The notes under the pieces: model-generated
Databases searched by the model: none
Told to the model about the DNA's origin: nothing
Seen by the model: only the letters and a program-made list of their open reading frames with translations
Origin: Candidatus Melainabacteria bacterium
Lineage (GTDB): Bacteria > Cyanobacteriota > Vampirovibrionia > Obscuribacterales > Obscuribacteraceae
DNA: 64,000 bases
Reading direction: 5' to 3'
NCBI GenBank assembly: GCA_016699165.1
Contig: CP064963.1
Span: forward strand, 4,154,001-4,218,000
Part shown: piece by piece, positions 10,736-19,681 of the stretch
Layout of the letters: each line of letters opens with the position of its first letter
Position numbering within the stretch: the first letter of the stretch is position 1
Position numbers and translations under genes: made by a program

Positions 10736-11281
10736 ATGCAATCAGCAATCAGAAATTTAGTTCTAGTCTCGGCTCTACTTACTGCAAGCATTTCTCCAGC
10801 CATGGCTCAATCGGCTGTGTCAGTCAAGCTCGGTTATTTCAGTCTGGGTATGGTTAGAGCGAATTATGCTGAGGCTAGCACTTCTGAAGGACTCAAAGCT
10901 CAAGCTGAAGCGCAATTGCGTCAATCGGCAGAGGAAGCTAATTCACGTATTCAAAAAATGCGCGAAGAAAAAAAGCCTACCGAAGAAATTGAAAAAGCAA
11001 TTAGAGAAGCTCAAACCAAATTAGGCGCTAAGCAAGAGGCTCTTGCTCAACTAGTTGAAACCTCCACAAGCACTGTTACAGCCAAAATTATGCAAGCTGC
11101 AAATCTGGTAGCTAAAGACAAAGGCGTAGACATCGTTGTTGATGGTCAACACGTTTTTGCTGGTGGTCAAAAGTTTCTTGATAGCGGTGTCGATTTAACC
11201 AAAGAAATCATTGAGCGTTTAAAGTCGGGCAATCGTAGCGAGCCCAAGGCACCTGCTGCCAAAGTGCCAGCTGCTAAGTAA
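10736..11281 (+). CDS. OmpH/Skp family periplasmic chaperone-like protein
   Basis: The product is 181 residues from the ATG at 10736, which has AAGGAA five bases upstream; a longer in-frame start at 10691 lacks such a site. Residues 1 to about 24 form a signal peptide ending SPAMAQ. The mature part has the Skp layout: a short beta strand (VKLGYFSLGMV), a long charged helical hairpin rich in Glu, Lys and Gln, and a C-terminal segment VDIVVDGQHVFAGG. The last resembles the 'vlvYaskdIT' tail strand of the family. Skp proteins hold unfolded outer-membrane proteins in the periplasm, which fits the barrel-like protein encoded next door. Confidence 0.8.
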   Translation: MQSAIRNLVLVSALLTASISPAMAQSAVSVKLGYFSLGMVRANYAEASTSEGLKAQAEAQLRQSAEEANSRIQKMREEKKPTEEIEKAIREAQTKLGAKQEALAQLVETSTSTVTAKIMQAANLVAKDKGVDIVVDGQHVFAGGQKFLDSGVDLTKEIIERLKSGNRSEPKAPAAKVPAAK

Positions 11282-11299
11282 GATACCATTATTGGTATC
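11282..11299. terminator. Hairpin between convergent genes
   Basis: GATACCA, a TTAT loop and TGGTATC form a perfect 7-bp stem directly after the Skp-like stop codon, 9 bases before the stop of the convergent gene. No long T run is present, so it is a plausible but weak bidirectional terminator. Confidence 0.45.
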
Positions 11300-11308
11300 A
11301 CTTAAAAT

Positions 11309-12490
11309 CTAGATATTCGAGCCAGCGCTCTCAGCCACCGGTTGAGGCGCTGTTTCGGTAATAGGAGTTTCTTGCTCTGGCGCCACAGATACAGCTGGTG
11401 AATCAGGAATTGTATTTGCAAGATCCGATTTTGGCTCTGTTTGTGGCTTGGCAGGTAAGCTTGCTTTTGCTTTATTTGAAGATGGTTGATACGGGTCGCT
11501 TGCTTGCTCTATTTGTTTTTTAAGATTATTCATTTGCGCATAAATAGACGGTTTGTTAAACACATATCTGATACCAGTGAACAAACGAAAATCGAAGCCA
11601 CTAAGTCCTGGTCTTGAGTTTGAATACCAGTTCCAGATTGGTTCTGCTCTTACAAAAGAATAAAGCCCAGGCATTTTTTTATTGATTAGACGCGCTGCTT
11701 CAATATCAGTAATCATCGCCATGTTGCTTTGTGGAGGAATAGCGCTTTGATTGCGGAAGTTAGCCACATAAGTGTTCGTGACAGTGAAAAGCCAGTCTTT
11801 ATGCCGATACAAGCCACCGACAGTAAAAAATGGATCTATTTCTCTTTGGGCGCCTTGAAACGGATTGCGACTTCTCATCTGCAATTGCGTATTGCCAAAC
11901 ATAATAAATTTGGGCGTGAACACATGAGTCAAAGTAAGACCGGGCAGTAAATCTGATTGGTGCAAATTCTGTGCTTGCCACAATTCGCGCACTTGAAAGT
12001 CAATTTGCAAATTTGTTTTTTGTCCAATTGGCACTTCTTGGCGCAGACCGCCAGCAAGCGACATGAAGTTAGGACGGCTCAAAATGCCATGTGTGGCAAA
12101 GACGTCTTTGATAAAGAAGTAGTTGACATAAGCACTTGTGTGAGGCAGAAAGTTGTAACCAACTGTGGTATTAGGTTGGATACGAAAAACGTAGTCGGCT
12201 TGATTTTTTTGATTAGTAAAAAATACGTTTGTTTCAAGTCGCTGTGTACATTCTGTGGTGTGACTGATCCACATTTTTGGTGGCAACTTACGCAAAGCGT
12301 AAAACGTCCTGCCGGGTGTGAACATCTCACGTTCTTCACCAATGCCAGTTGGTGTAACATCTGTTGGAATAATGGTCGGGTTTGCTTGAGCCAGACGAAT
12401 AGGCGAAAAGTCCTGAGCAAAAGCTGGTGAAGCAAAAGAGCTACACGCAAATAATGCGGCTAGAACCAAATATTTAATCATGACATCCAA
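11309..12490 (-). CDS. Putative outer-membrane beta-barrel protein
   Basis: The product is 393 residues with a signal peptide (to about residue 26, ASPAFAQ). The middle shows alternating strands with aromatic residues, such as TTVGYNFLPHTSAYVNYFF, LRQEVPIGQKTNLQIDFQVREL and FDFRLFTGIRYVFNKPSIY. This is the look of an outer-membrane barrel of about 10-14 strands. The last 80 residues are a Pro/Ser/Glu-rich tail. No enzyme motif is seen. It lies convergent to the Skp-like gene and just downstream of another secreted protein gene on the same strand. Barrel topology is inferred from sequence pattern only. Confidence 0.65.
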   Translation of the reverse strand: MDVMIKYLVLAALFACSSFASPAFAQDFSPIRLAQANPTIIPTDVTPTGIGEEREMFTPGRTFYALRKLPPKMWISHTTECTQRLETNVFFTNQKNQADYVFRIQPNTTVGYNFLPHTSAYVNYFFIKDVFATHGILSRPNFMSLAGGLRQEVPIGQKTNLQIDFQVRELWQAQNLHQSDLLPGLTLTHVFTPKFIMFGNTQLQMRSRNPFQGAQREIDPFFTVGGLYRHKDWLFTVTNTYVANFRNQSAIPPQSNMAMITDIEAARLINKKMPGLYSFVRAEPIWNWYSNSRPGLSGFDFRLFTGIRYVFNKPSIYAQMNNLKKQIEQASDPYQPSSNKAKASLPAKPQTEPKSDLANTIPDSPAVSVAPEQETPITETAPQPVAESAGSNI

Positions 12491-12527
12491 CTAGTACTGT
12501 GCCCTAGTCTAACATCACAGCATTATT

Positions 12528-13388
12528 CTATTTAGATGGATTCTCTGATGTTTTTGCTGGCTCTTTCGCTTCTGGTGGTTTTCCAGTGACTTTAGCCAGT
12601 AACTCAACACATTTTTGATTTATCTTATCTGCTAGTTCTTGAGATACAAACTTAGATTTCTCGTCAGCTGTCAAGCGCTCGACCAGCATTTTGCATTGTT
12701 GGTAAGAATCGAGTGCACGTCCAGGATCATTTTGTGCTTCGTACAAAGCTCCTTGCAAAGCAAGCGGCTTGATGCGGTGAGCTGTACCAGGTCCATACAT
12801 TTTACCTAGCACCACCAGTGATGCGTTCAAATATTTACGACAAGCTTCGCCGTCTTCTTGCGCGATACTCACTTGCGCCAGAGAATTTAAAATATCGGGG
12901 ATGGCTGGATCTCTATCTTTCCAGTAAGTTTCTCGAATACCAAGTGATTTTTTGTAAGCTGCTGCTGCATCGTCCCATTTTTCAGCCTTTTCAAAGTCCT
13001 GTGCTTGTTTGAGTGATTGATGCGCTTGCGCTGATAGTTTCAAGACTTCTGCTTTGGCGCTGGCTTTGGGGTCGAGCACGACACCTTTATGTTTAGATGA
13101 AGATGCTGAAGCATGAACCGGCGTACCGAGGTTGGCGCTTCTACCTGTTGGGCTAGGTCTGCCGCCTGTTTGTCCGCTGGCGGAGCCACTGCTAATTCCT
13201 TGAAGCGCTTTGGTTGGGGCTCCATAAAGTTTGTTCATGCCGCCGCCCATAGTGTGAGCAGCACCAGTGGGCTTGGGCATAGCCATCAAACTGCCGTATT
13301 CAGCAATGCCCTGCGCCATCGCCTTTTGACCTGTGCAAATCAACATTAAAAGCATCAGAGAGGCGGTTTTATAAGGGATGGATTTCAT
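12528..13388 (-). CDS. Secreted TPR-containing protein
   Basis: The product is 286 residues. A signal peptide (MKSIPYKTASLMLLMLICTG to AMAQ) is followed by a Gly/Ser/Pro-rich linker to about residue 105. A helical region then carries TPR-like units (DFEKAEKWDDAAAAYKKSL and LALQGALYEAQNDPGRALDSYQQ). The tail is Pro/Lys/Glu-rich. It probably sits in the periplasm. It shares direction with the barrel-like gene 37 bases downstream, so the two may be co-transcribed. No specific partner is known. Confidence 0.8.
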   Translation of the reverse strand: MKSIPYKTASLMLLMLICTGQKAMAQGIAEYGSLMAMPKPTGAAHTMGGGMNKLYGAPTKALQGISSGSASGQTGGRPSPTGRSANLGTPVHASASSSKHKGVVLDPKASAKAEVLKLSAQAHQSLKQAQDFEKAEKWDDAAAAYKKSLGIRETYWKDRDPAIPDILNSLAQVSIAQEDGEACRKYLNASLVVLGKMYGPGTAHRIKPLALQGALYEAQNDPGRALDSYQQCKMLVERLTADEKSKFVSQELADKINQKCVELLAKVTGKPPEAKEPAKTSENPSK

Positions 13389-13515
13389 ATTTAGTAAGGC
13401 TCGCTCATTAGATGTTAACGTTCAGTTCAAGCTCAATACATGTAACCTACCCATTTTTAGGGGGTTAACGTCGAAAATTATATGCATGCTAAATCGTCGT
13501 CAGGAGGACATGACT

Positions 13516-14355
13516 ATGAACAACTCATTTTCATTTTCGTTACACGAGAATTCGCCATCCTGGCTAGAAGCTTACTATCACCAAATCAACGACTCTGCCG
13601 CCATTAAGAGACGTTTGCAAATGGAGCGCGAAAAGCATCCATTTAATAAAGCGGGTGACACGTCATTCTCGCAAAAAAATTATGACAATTCTCTTTACAC
13701 CATCTTTTTTTCTGGTGAAAAAGTTCATCACATACACTTAGTGCATAGAGCTGCAATCAGGCATTGGCGCCATAAAGAGATTAGTGCATCTGAGCTTTTG
13801 GAACTTAATCAAAATCCATCTACTTCTTATCAAAATTTAAAAGCAGTTTTAGCCGGTCCAGGAGAGGCTGAGCTGCAAACCTATGAAATAGATCAAGAAT
13901 CAACTTATCACCCACCAGCAACAAAATTGGAAGAAGATACATATTGTTATGGTATGGGTCTGGATCGAACCTGTTTGGAAGTTTTCTTGACTGAATCGGC
14001 TAAAGAAAAGGCGCTTCACGATTATTTCTTGGGCAAGAGAAAAAGACCAGCTCTGCAAGAGACTTTTAATTTTGGACCTAGTATCAATACTGATAATCAG
14101 GAGCAAACGGTACCAGATATGAAGCTTTTCGATCAGAGCTTGCTTGCATCCGAAGTTAGAGCACGAGCTGCTTTAGCTAGAATTATTAACGCCGACAATA
14201 TTCAATTTGCCAAATTAGCGGAAGATATAAGTTCAGATGTTCGTATGAGTATTTTGGAAAATGAGAAATGTCCAAGTGAAGTTATCGAGCAATTGTGCCG
14301 CGATGCTAATCCGCAAGTCGCATCCGCAGCCAAGGAACGCTTAGGTTATCTCTAG
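13516..14355 (+). CDS. Unknown protein with C-terminal HEAT/LRV-like repeats
   Basis: The product is 279 residues from the ATG at 13516, chosen because GGAGG lies 8 bases upstream; an ATG at 13510 is only 2 bases from it. No signal peptide is seen, so it is probably cytoplasmic. The N-terminal 200 residues match no family I recognise. The last 75 residues hold short helical repeats of the leucine-rich-variant/HEAT type (SEVRARAALARI, SSDVRMSILENEKCPSEVIEQL, NPQVASAAKERL). The next gene carries similar repeats 16 bases downstream, so the two are likely co-transcribed and related in function. Confidence 0.75.
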   Translation: MNNSFSFSLHENSPSWLEAYYHQINDSAAIKRRLQMEREKHPFNKAGDTSFSQKNYDNSLYTIFFSGEKVHHIHLVHRAAIRHWRHKEISASELLELNQNPSTSYQNLKAVLAGPGEAELQTYEIDQESTYHPPATKLEEDTYCYGMGLDRTCLEVFLTESAKEKALHDYFLGKRKRPALQETFNFGPSINTDNQEQTVPDMKLFDQSLLASEVRARAALARIINADNIQFAKLAEDISSDVRMSILENEKCPSEVIEQLCRDANPQVASAAKERLGYL

Positions 14356-14371
14356 TGCCAAAAAGAATTTT

Positions 14372-14956
14372 ATGAAACCAACAAAACAAGATATTGCTGC
14401 TCTCACCAAGCGAGCTGGAGAAGTAGATGGCTGGCGCGATTTCGCCGGAATGCTAAATCCGGCGGTGGCGGAGCGATTGCACACAGGCGAAATGTACCTT
14501 CCCAATTTGGATACTGATTTTAAGCCAGAATTAGTTTTTGTAAGCAAGCCTCTATTGCCAATTGTGCTTAGCCGCATGCTCAGAAAAAGTTATCCTATGA
14601 AAGTGCAAAACTGGTATATCGCAGGTTCCAAATATACAAAGAACGACAAGCTCGAATCTTTATTTGCTCATACAGATGACCAGAAAATGCTGGAAACTGG
14701 GGCTGCAAGCGAAGACATAAACGTTCGCCGAGGAGTAGCCGCCAATCTAGGCGCTTCGATCACTTTATTAAACGCCCTATCCTTTGACGATGAGCCATCA
14801 GTGAGGTTGGCTGTGCTTCATAACGGTCGCACGCCTGTAAGCGATGTTGAGTATCTTGTTCTGGATAAAGACGATAAAGTGAAAAATTTCGCACGGCAAA
14901 AATTATCTCGAATAATGGGAGAAGAATACGTTCTTTCCAAATTCCCAGCGCAATAA
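14372..14956 (+). CDS. Small protein with LRV/HEAT-like repeats
   Basis: The product is 194 residues with no signal peptide. The C-terminal half has repeats such as GAASEDINVRRGVAANLGAS, FDDEPSVRLAVLHNGRTPVSD and DDKVKNFARQKLSRIMG, the helical pattern of leucine-rich-variant repeats. The N-terminal 80 residues are unassigned. It lies between the 279-residue repeat protein and another small unknown gene, all on the plus strand with gaps of 16 bases each. These repeats usually bind proteins; the target is unknown. Confidence 0.75.
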   Translation: MKPTKQDIAALTKRAGEVDGWRDFAGMLNPAVAERLHTGEMYLPNLDTDFKPELVFVSKPLLPIVLSRMLRKSYPMKVQNWYIAGSKYTKNDKLESLFAHTDDQKMLETGAASEDINVRRGVAANLGASITLLNALSFDDEPSVRLAVLHNGRTPVSDVEYLVLDKDDKVKNFARQKLSRIMGEEYVLSKFPAQ

Positions 14957-14972
14957 AGTATGATATTGCCCT

Positions 14973-15419
14973 ATGGCAAAATTACTGAGCGAAGACGAAG
15001 AATTCATTTCATTTTTGGCGCTGAATTCTACCGGGCACGAAATTAAAAACGAACAGTTGTGGCAGGGTTATGCCCTAGAAATATGCAATGGTCCGATATC
15101 ACTTAAGTATGGCGGGGCTAAGGACGACGGGTATTTATTTTGTCGCCAGCCTAAGGACGAAATCAAGATGTTTTGTCAGAATCTGCAGACCTTTTTGGAT
15201 AATGGCATGCAAAGTTTTCAATTCGAGCCTTCTGAGCCTTCCCTTGAGTTGAGTTTTGAGCGAGTTGAGTCTTTTGGTGTAAAGGTCAGTGTTTTTGTGG
15301 ACGATGGCAACGCAAGTTCGGCAATCGCCCGCTGGGACGCCTTTGGGCTAAGATTTTTTACCACAAACGCCAAGATAGAGCACTTCATAAACGAACTCAA
15401 AAGCGAATTTGCCTGTTAA
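14973..15419 (+). CDS. Hypothetical cytoplasmic protein
   Basis: The product is 148 residues, soluble and acidic, with no signal peptide, membrane segment or motif that I recognise. It reads as a mixed alpha/beta domain (LWQGYALEICNGPISLKYGG and VSVFVDDGNASSAIARWDAF). It is third in a compact set of three small plus-strand genes, 66 bases before thrS. Coding is supported by position and natural composition only. Confidence 0.6.
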   Translation: MAKLLSEDEEFISFLALNSTGHEIKNEQLWQGYALEICNGPISLKYGGAKDDGYLFCRQPKDEIKMFCQNLQTFLDNGMQSFQFEPSEPSLELSFERVESFGVKVSVFVDDGNASSAIARWDAFGLRFFTTNAKIEHFINELKSEFAC

Positions 15420-15485
15420 AATTGGCATGTTAACGTCACGTCAGTAACGGCAGTTTGTAGATGCCGGCTGAAAGGAGAACTTACC

Positions 15486-17453
15486 ATGACTCAATCGCAA
15501 GCTGGAGCACAAGTAGATTTACCTGTTGAGGTACTTCTACCAGACGGCTCCAAGAAATCGATGGACCCAGGCAGTACGGCGGCCGACCTCGCTAAGAGTA
15601 TAAGCGAAGGGCTGTTTCGCAAATCTGTTGGTGCCTTGATCAATAAAGAAATTCGCGACCTCTACACCGAGTTACAGCAAGGTGATGTGGTGCAAATTTT
15701 GACTGAAAAAGACAAAGAATCAATTGAACTCTTACGTCACTCTACCGCTCACGTAATGGCAGAAGCGGTGCAGTCCTTGTTTCCGCAAGCCCGGATTGCA
15801 ATTGGTCCTACTATTGAAGACGGTTTTTATTATGATTTTGAAATTGCGGATCACAATATTTCGTCAGAAGATTTGCTAAAAATCGAAGAGCGTATGACTG
15901 AGATTGTCAAACAAAATCAGCAGATAGTGCGCCATTGCATCGAAAATGTAGACGAGCAAATTGCTATTTTTAAAAGCCAGGGCGAAAAATTCAAAGCTGA
16001 ATTGCTCGAAGAGCACAGAGAGCATAATCCTACTTTGTACTTGATGAAAGATAAAGATGGAACCGTGGTGTGGAACGACTTGTGTCGCGGACCTCACTTG
16101 CCTAACACTTCGTTTATAAAAGCATTCAAACTAATGAAAGTTTCGGGCTCTTACTGGAGAGCCGATGAAAAACGCGAGCATCTGCAACGCGTTTATGCCA
16201 CCGCCTGGTGGTCTAAAAAAGATCTTGATGCCTATTTGCAAAAACTCGAAGAAGCAGAAAAACGCGATCACCGAAAACTGGCTAAACAACTCGATCTCTT
16301 TTCTGTTCACGAAGAAGTTGGACCTGGTCTAATTTTTTGGCATCCAAATCTTGCCACCGTGCGCGATGTCATCGAAGACTTCTGGCGCAAAGAGCACCGC
16401 AGACGTGGTTATCAATTCGTCTATACTCCACACATCGCATCAGAAGAGCTTTATAGAGTAAGTGGACACCTGGAAAACTATGGCGAAAATATGTATGCGC
16501 CTATGGATATTGATGGTGATCCATATCGATGCAAACCGATGAATTGTCCTGGTCATATTATGATCTACAAAAATCGTTTGCGCAGTTACCGCGACTTGCC
16601 TCTGCGTTTTGCAGAATTAGGCACCGTCTATAGATACGAGCGCTCTGGCGTATTGCACGGCATGCTTCGCGTTCGCGGATTTACTCAAGATGACTCGCAT
16701 ATTTTTTGTACTCCCGAGCAATTAGAAGGCGAAATTGATGGAGTGCTTGATCTTATCGACAAGCTTATGACCACTTTTGGCTACACTTATAAATGTTATT
16801 TGTCTACTCGACCAGAAAAGTCTCTTGGCACTGATGAAGAGTGGGCGATGGCTACTGGTGGGCTTGAAAACGCGCTCATCAAGCGTGGCATCGACTACGA
16901 GGTGGACGCTGGTGGCGGTGTATTTTATGCACCTAAAATCGACGTCAAACTATTTGACGCTATTGGACGTGAATGGCAGGGACCGACTATTCAAGTTGAT
17001 CTCAATTTGCCCAAACGATTTGACGTCAGTTATATCGGCGAAGATGGCTCACGTCATCAAGCCGTAATGGTTCACCGTGCCGTTCTTGGTTCGATGGAGC
17101 GCTTCTGTGGTGGATTGATTGAGCACTATGCTGGATCTTTCCCATTTTGGTTGGCACCAACCCAAGTGGCAGTTTTGCCGATTGCAGACAGACACCATGA
17201 CTTCTGCGATAAGCTTATGACGCGGCTTTTAGACAACGATTTTCGCGCTCAATTAGATGCTCGTGCTGAAACTGTAAACTACAGAATTCGCGAAGCACAA
17301 ATGCAACAGACACCATATATGGTGGTAATCGGTGATAAAGAACAAGAAGAAGGAAAGGTAGCATTGCGTCATCGTCGCGATGGACAAATCGGACTTCTGA
17401 GCGTAGACGAATTAATTGAGCGTTTCAAGAAAGAACGCGCTGAATTCGCTTAG
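15486..17453 (+). CDS. thrS: Threonine--tRNA ligase
   Basis: The enzyme activates threonine with ATP and charges tRNA-Thr in the cytoplasm. The 655-residue length is usual for the full bacterial form. Domains in order: TGS (about 12-75, LPDGSKKSMDPGSTAADLA), the editing and second additional domain (about 76-240, with HSTAHVMAEAV), the class II catalytic core (about 255-545) and the anticodon-binding domain (about 555-650). The core shows the zinc-site motif MNCPGH with Cys354, the motif 2 region RYERSGVLHGMLRVRGF with TQDDSHIF, and the motif 3 part VHRAVLGSMERF. AAAGGAGA precedes the start. No T-box leader is apparent in the 66-base gap upstream. Confidence 0.98.
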   Translation: MTQSQAGAQVDLPVEVLLPDGSKKSMDPGSTAADLAKSISEGLFRKSVGALINKEIRDLYTELQQGDVVQILTEKDKESIELLRHSTAHVMAEAVQSLFPQARIAIGPTIEDGFYYDFEIADHNISSEDLLKIEERMTEIVKQNQQIVRHCIENVDEQIAIFKSQGEKFKAELLEEHREHNPTLYLMKDKDGTVVWNDLCRGPHLPNTSFIKAFKLMKVSGSYWRADEKREHLQRVYATAWWSKKDLDAYLQKLEEAEKRDHRKLAKQLDLFSVHEEVGPGLIFWHPNLATVRDVIEDFWRKEHRRRGYQFVYTPHIASEELYRVSGHLENYGENMYAPMDIDGDPYRCKPMNCPGHIMIYKNRLRSYRDLPLRFAELGTVYRYERSGVLHGMLRVRGFTQDDSHIFCTPEQLEGEIDGVLDLIDKLMTTFGYTYKCYLSTRPEKSLGTDEEWAMATGGLENALIKRGIDYEVDAGGGVFYAPKIDVKLFDAIGREWQGPTIQVDLNLPKRFDVSYIGEDGSRHQAVMVHRAVLGSMERFCGGLIEHYAGSFPFWLAPTQVAVLPIADRHHDFCDKLMTRLLDNDFRAQLDARAETVNYRIREAQMQQTPYMVVIGDKEQEEGKVALRHRRDGQIGLLSVDELIERFKKERAEFA

Positions 17454-17752
17454 GCAAATTCGAGTTCGCTTAAAATAAAAAAGCTACAGAGGGTTTGTTG
17501 CTTGGCTTGTATAAGCCAGGTACAGGCAGCCTATGGAAATACTCAAGGCTATAGTCACGACAACCACTATTAGAATTATGCTGCTTAAATTTTTAGGCAT
17601 TAAATTGGGAATATGTGAGGCTTTTGGGGTATCCAGATACAGTCTACGTATAACTCACATTGACTATAGCGCCTCTAAATTGGATATTGTCATTAGTCGT
17701 CGCTCACAAGCGGCTTCGCCCCGCCCCAATCCCCAAATTTAGTCGAGGCTTT
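17454..17752. other. Non-coding stretch after thrS with one hairpin
   Basis: No convincing gene lies in these 299 bases. At 17501-17520 there is a hairpin with a 6-bp perfect core (TGGCTT, GTAT, AAGCCA) plus two outer pairs, but no T run follows. A short open frame at 17533-17742 has no coding character. Confidence 0.5.
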
Positions 17753-18889
17753 ATGGTCCAGGGTTCAGAAACAGAAAACCTGCCTGATGCGCAGGCCGCA
17801 CCAGATAATTCAGAGCAAGTGGCAAATACTGCTCGCGAAAATCTGCTTCTGGCGGCAAGCGACTACATGTCCAATCGTTTCCCTCCAAATGATGGCAGAC
17901 TTGCACACGACACTCGCGACACAAGAGTTTCGGGATCAACTGATTTCAATACAATGCCCGCGGGCGAGTCTGAGTTAATAACAGGCAACGGATTCAAAAA
18001 TCTTTCGATCGAAAATATTCCAAGTAACTATCAAGTTATCCACGCCATGGACAATCGTGGTTACTACTTGCAATTTAATCCTCCAAATGCCGGACCCAAT
18101 GAGGCGCAACAGCCTAGAAAACGACTTTACTATCCGCCTGATTTGCCATCTGTCGATATGAAAGTGAATGGTACTCCCGTAAAACTTGACCTTGCTGCAG
18201 ATCGTGTGCGGGTCGACCAGTTCAATACTACTCAAGACCCTACTCTGCTTAGAATTCAAGATGCTTACAGAGCGGCGGCTAAATTGGAAGCGGTCAAAGC
18301 ATTGCCCATAGACGACCCGGCTATGCGCTTCTTGCAAAACATGAATCAGCTGGGTGGTCGTGAGTTAAATGCCCTTGAGTCTGTTTATACCGACATGGTC
18401 AACCGAAACCCTAACAATGCCTGGGCCAAAGTGGGTCTGGGTGATGTCAAAACACTTCAGGCTATTAGCAACTTGTCGCCTTACATGCTTGGTGCATTGA
18501 ACAGAACCGATCGCACGCCTGTTCCACTTGAAGTCAAACAGCAAATTCTGCAGCAATTAGATGCTGCAAGCGAGCAGTACAGACTAGCTCAAAACATTAA
18601 TGGCAGATGGCAGCACAATAATGTCACTCCTTTCCGCTCGCCATATTTGCCCAATTTCGATTTCAACCCATGGGCTGGCGGTTTCGGGTTCTTGTACTGG
18701 GGCACTGGCGCAGATTATGGCGCTTACAGACAAACTCAAGTAGGTGTTTTGCGTGGATTGGTCGACCGAAACGTGCTCGACTCTATTCAGTTGCCGCCGA
18801 ATCGTCCTGAGTATGACCCCACTTTGCCGCCTAATCCGGGTCGTTTGCGAATTTATGAAAACGGCGTTAGCCCCAATATTTTCAAGTAA
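17753..18889 (+). CDS. Hypothetical protein, no recognised domain
   Basis: The product is 378 residues from the ATG at 17753 with GAGG four bases upstream. A longer in-frame start at 17660 would add 31 residues of non-coding character. No signal peptide or membrane span is visible. The sequence is Asn/Pro/Arg-rich, with a helical middle (IQDAYRAAAKLEAVKAL; MNQLGGRELNALESVY). The C-terminal part is rich in aromatics and Gly (PWAGGFGFLYWGTGADYGAY). Function is unknown. It sits alone between thrS and the GGDEF gene. Confidence 0.75.
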   Translation: MVQGSETENLPDAQAAPDNSEQVANTARENLLLAASDYMSNRFPPNDGRLAHDTRDTRVSGSTDFNTMPAGESELITGNGFKNLSIENIPSNYQVIHAMDNRGYYLQFNPPNAGPNEAQQPRKRLYYPPDLPSVDMKVNGTPVKLDLAADRVRVDQFNTTQDPTLLRIQDAYRAAAKLEAVKALPIDDPAMRFLQNMNQLGGRELNALESVYTDMVNRNPNNAWAKVGLGDVKTLQAISNLSPYMLGALNRTDRTPVPLEVKQQILQQLDAASEQYRLAQNINGRWQHNNVTPFRSPYLPNFDFNPWAGGFGFLYWGTGADYGAYRQTQVGVLRGLVDRNVLDSIQLPPNRPEYDPTLPPNPGRLRIYENGVSPNIFK

Positions 18890-18988
18890 ACTGTATCTGA
18901 TTCTTTTAAGTTATATGACCTTGGTATAGGAATGATATAGTTGTCTGATAGATTACGTCTCAATATTTATTATTTTGAGTAAAAGGCA

Positions 18989-19681
18989 ATGACAAAGAAC
19001 CCGCAAGACGACGAAGCATTTTTTGGTCCCGATTCACTTTTTCGCCGCAAATTGCACAAGTTGCGCGCCGAATGGCACGATCCTGGCAAGGGAAAAGGCA
19101 ATAGAGCGCAAGAGCAATTGACCGGCTATGCCTATATTACTAATGCTGAAAATAGCATGAAAAATAAGGACACCACTGAGATGGAGCGCCTTGCTCTGCT
19201 CGATTCGGTGACCGAACTTTATAATCAACAAGCCATCATCAAAGTACTTATTTCTGAAGTGCGTCGCGCCAAGCGTTATAAACGTCCTGTGGCAGTGATT
19301 ATGGTTGAGTGCGACCAGTTCGACGAAGTGGCTAGCGGAAACGAAATTAGCCGCGATACTTTTTTGAAGTCATTCTCTGAGCTAGTTTTAAAGGCCGTGC
19401 GTGACGTGGATGTTCCATCCAGATATTCAAACACTCAGTTTCTTGTGATCTGTCCTGAAACAAATAGTCAGGGCGCCAAAATCATTGCTGATCGCATGTT
19501 GCGTACAGTGTCTGCTGAAGCGCTTGTCGGCGTAGACCGCAATTGGCGCATTACAGTAAGCGTTGGCTACGCCTCATTCCCTAAACATGGCACCTCGGCA
19601 CAGGATGTTATTACCAAAGCGGAAATGGCCCTACAACGGGCTAAAACAAGCGGCGGTAACAGATGTGATGCACCCTTCTAG
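18989..19681 (+). CDS. Degenerate GGDEF-domain protein
   Basis: The product is 230 residues. After about 65 charged residues comes a GGDEF-type fold: DSVTELYNQQAIIKVLISEVRRAKRYKRPVAVIM, then SRYSNTQFLVICPET where active diguanylate cyclases read RYGGDEF, then ITVSVGYASFPKHG and AEMALQRAKTSGGN. The signature loop is SNTQF, so c-di-GMP synthesis is very unlikely. It may bind nucleotide or act as a regulator. There is no membrane segment or sensor domain. Its last 14 bases overlap the start of dxr, so the two are probably translated together. Confidence 0.85.
   Translation: MTKNPQDDEAFFGPDSLFRRKLHKLRAEWHDPGKGKGNRAQEQLTGYAYITNAENSMKNKDTTEMERLALLDSVTELYNQQAIIKVLISEVRRAKRYKRPVAVIMVECDQFDEVASGNEISRDTFLKSFSELVLKAVRDVDVPSRYSNTQFLVICPETNSQGAKIIADRMLRTVSAEALVGVDRNWRITVSVGYASFPKHGTSAQDVITKAEMALQRAKTSGGNRCDAPF

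Noticed and set aside
12079..12450. Minus-strand open frame of 123 codons
   Set aside because: It lies in another frame inside the barrel-like gene and has no coding features.
17533..17742. 69-codon open frame after thrS
   Set aside because: Poor composition, no ribosome site, and its end overlaps the next gene's upstream region.
19563..19667. Longer N-terminus for dxr
   Set aside because: It would overlap the GGDEF gene deeply and the family starts at the ATG at 19668.
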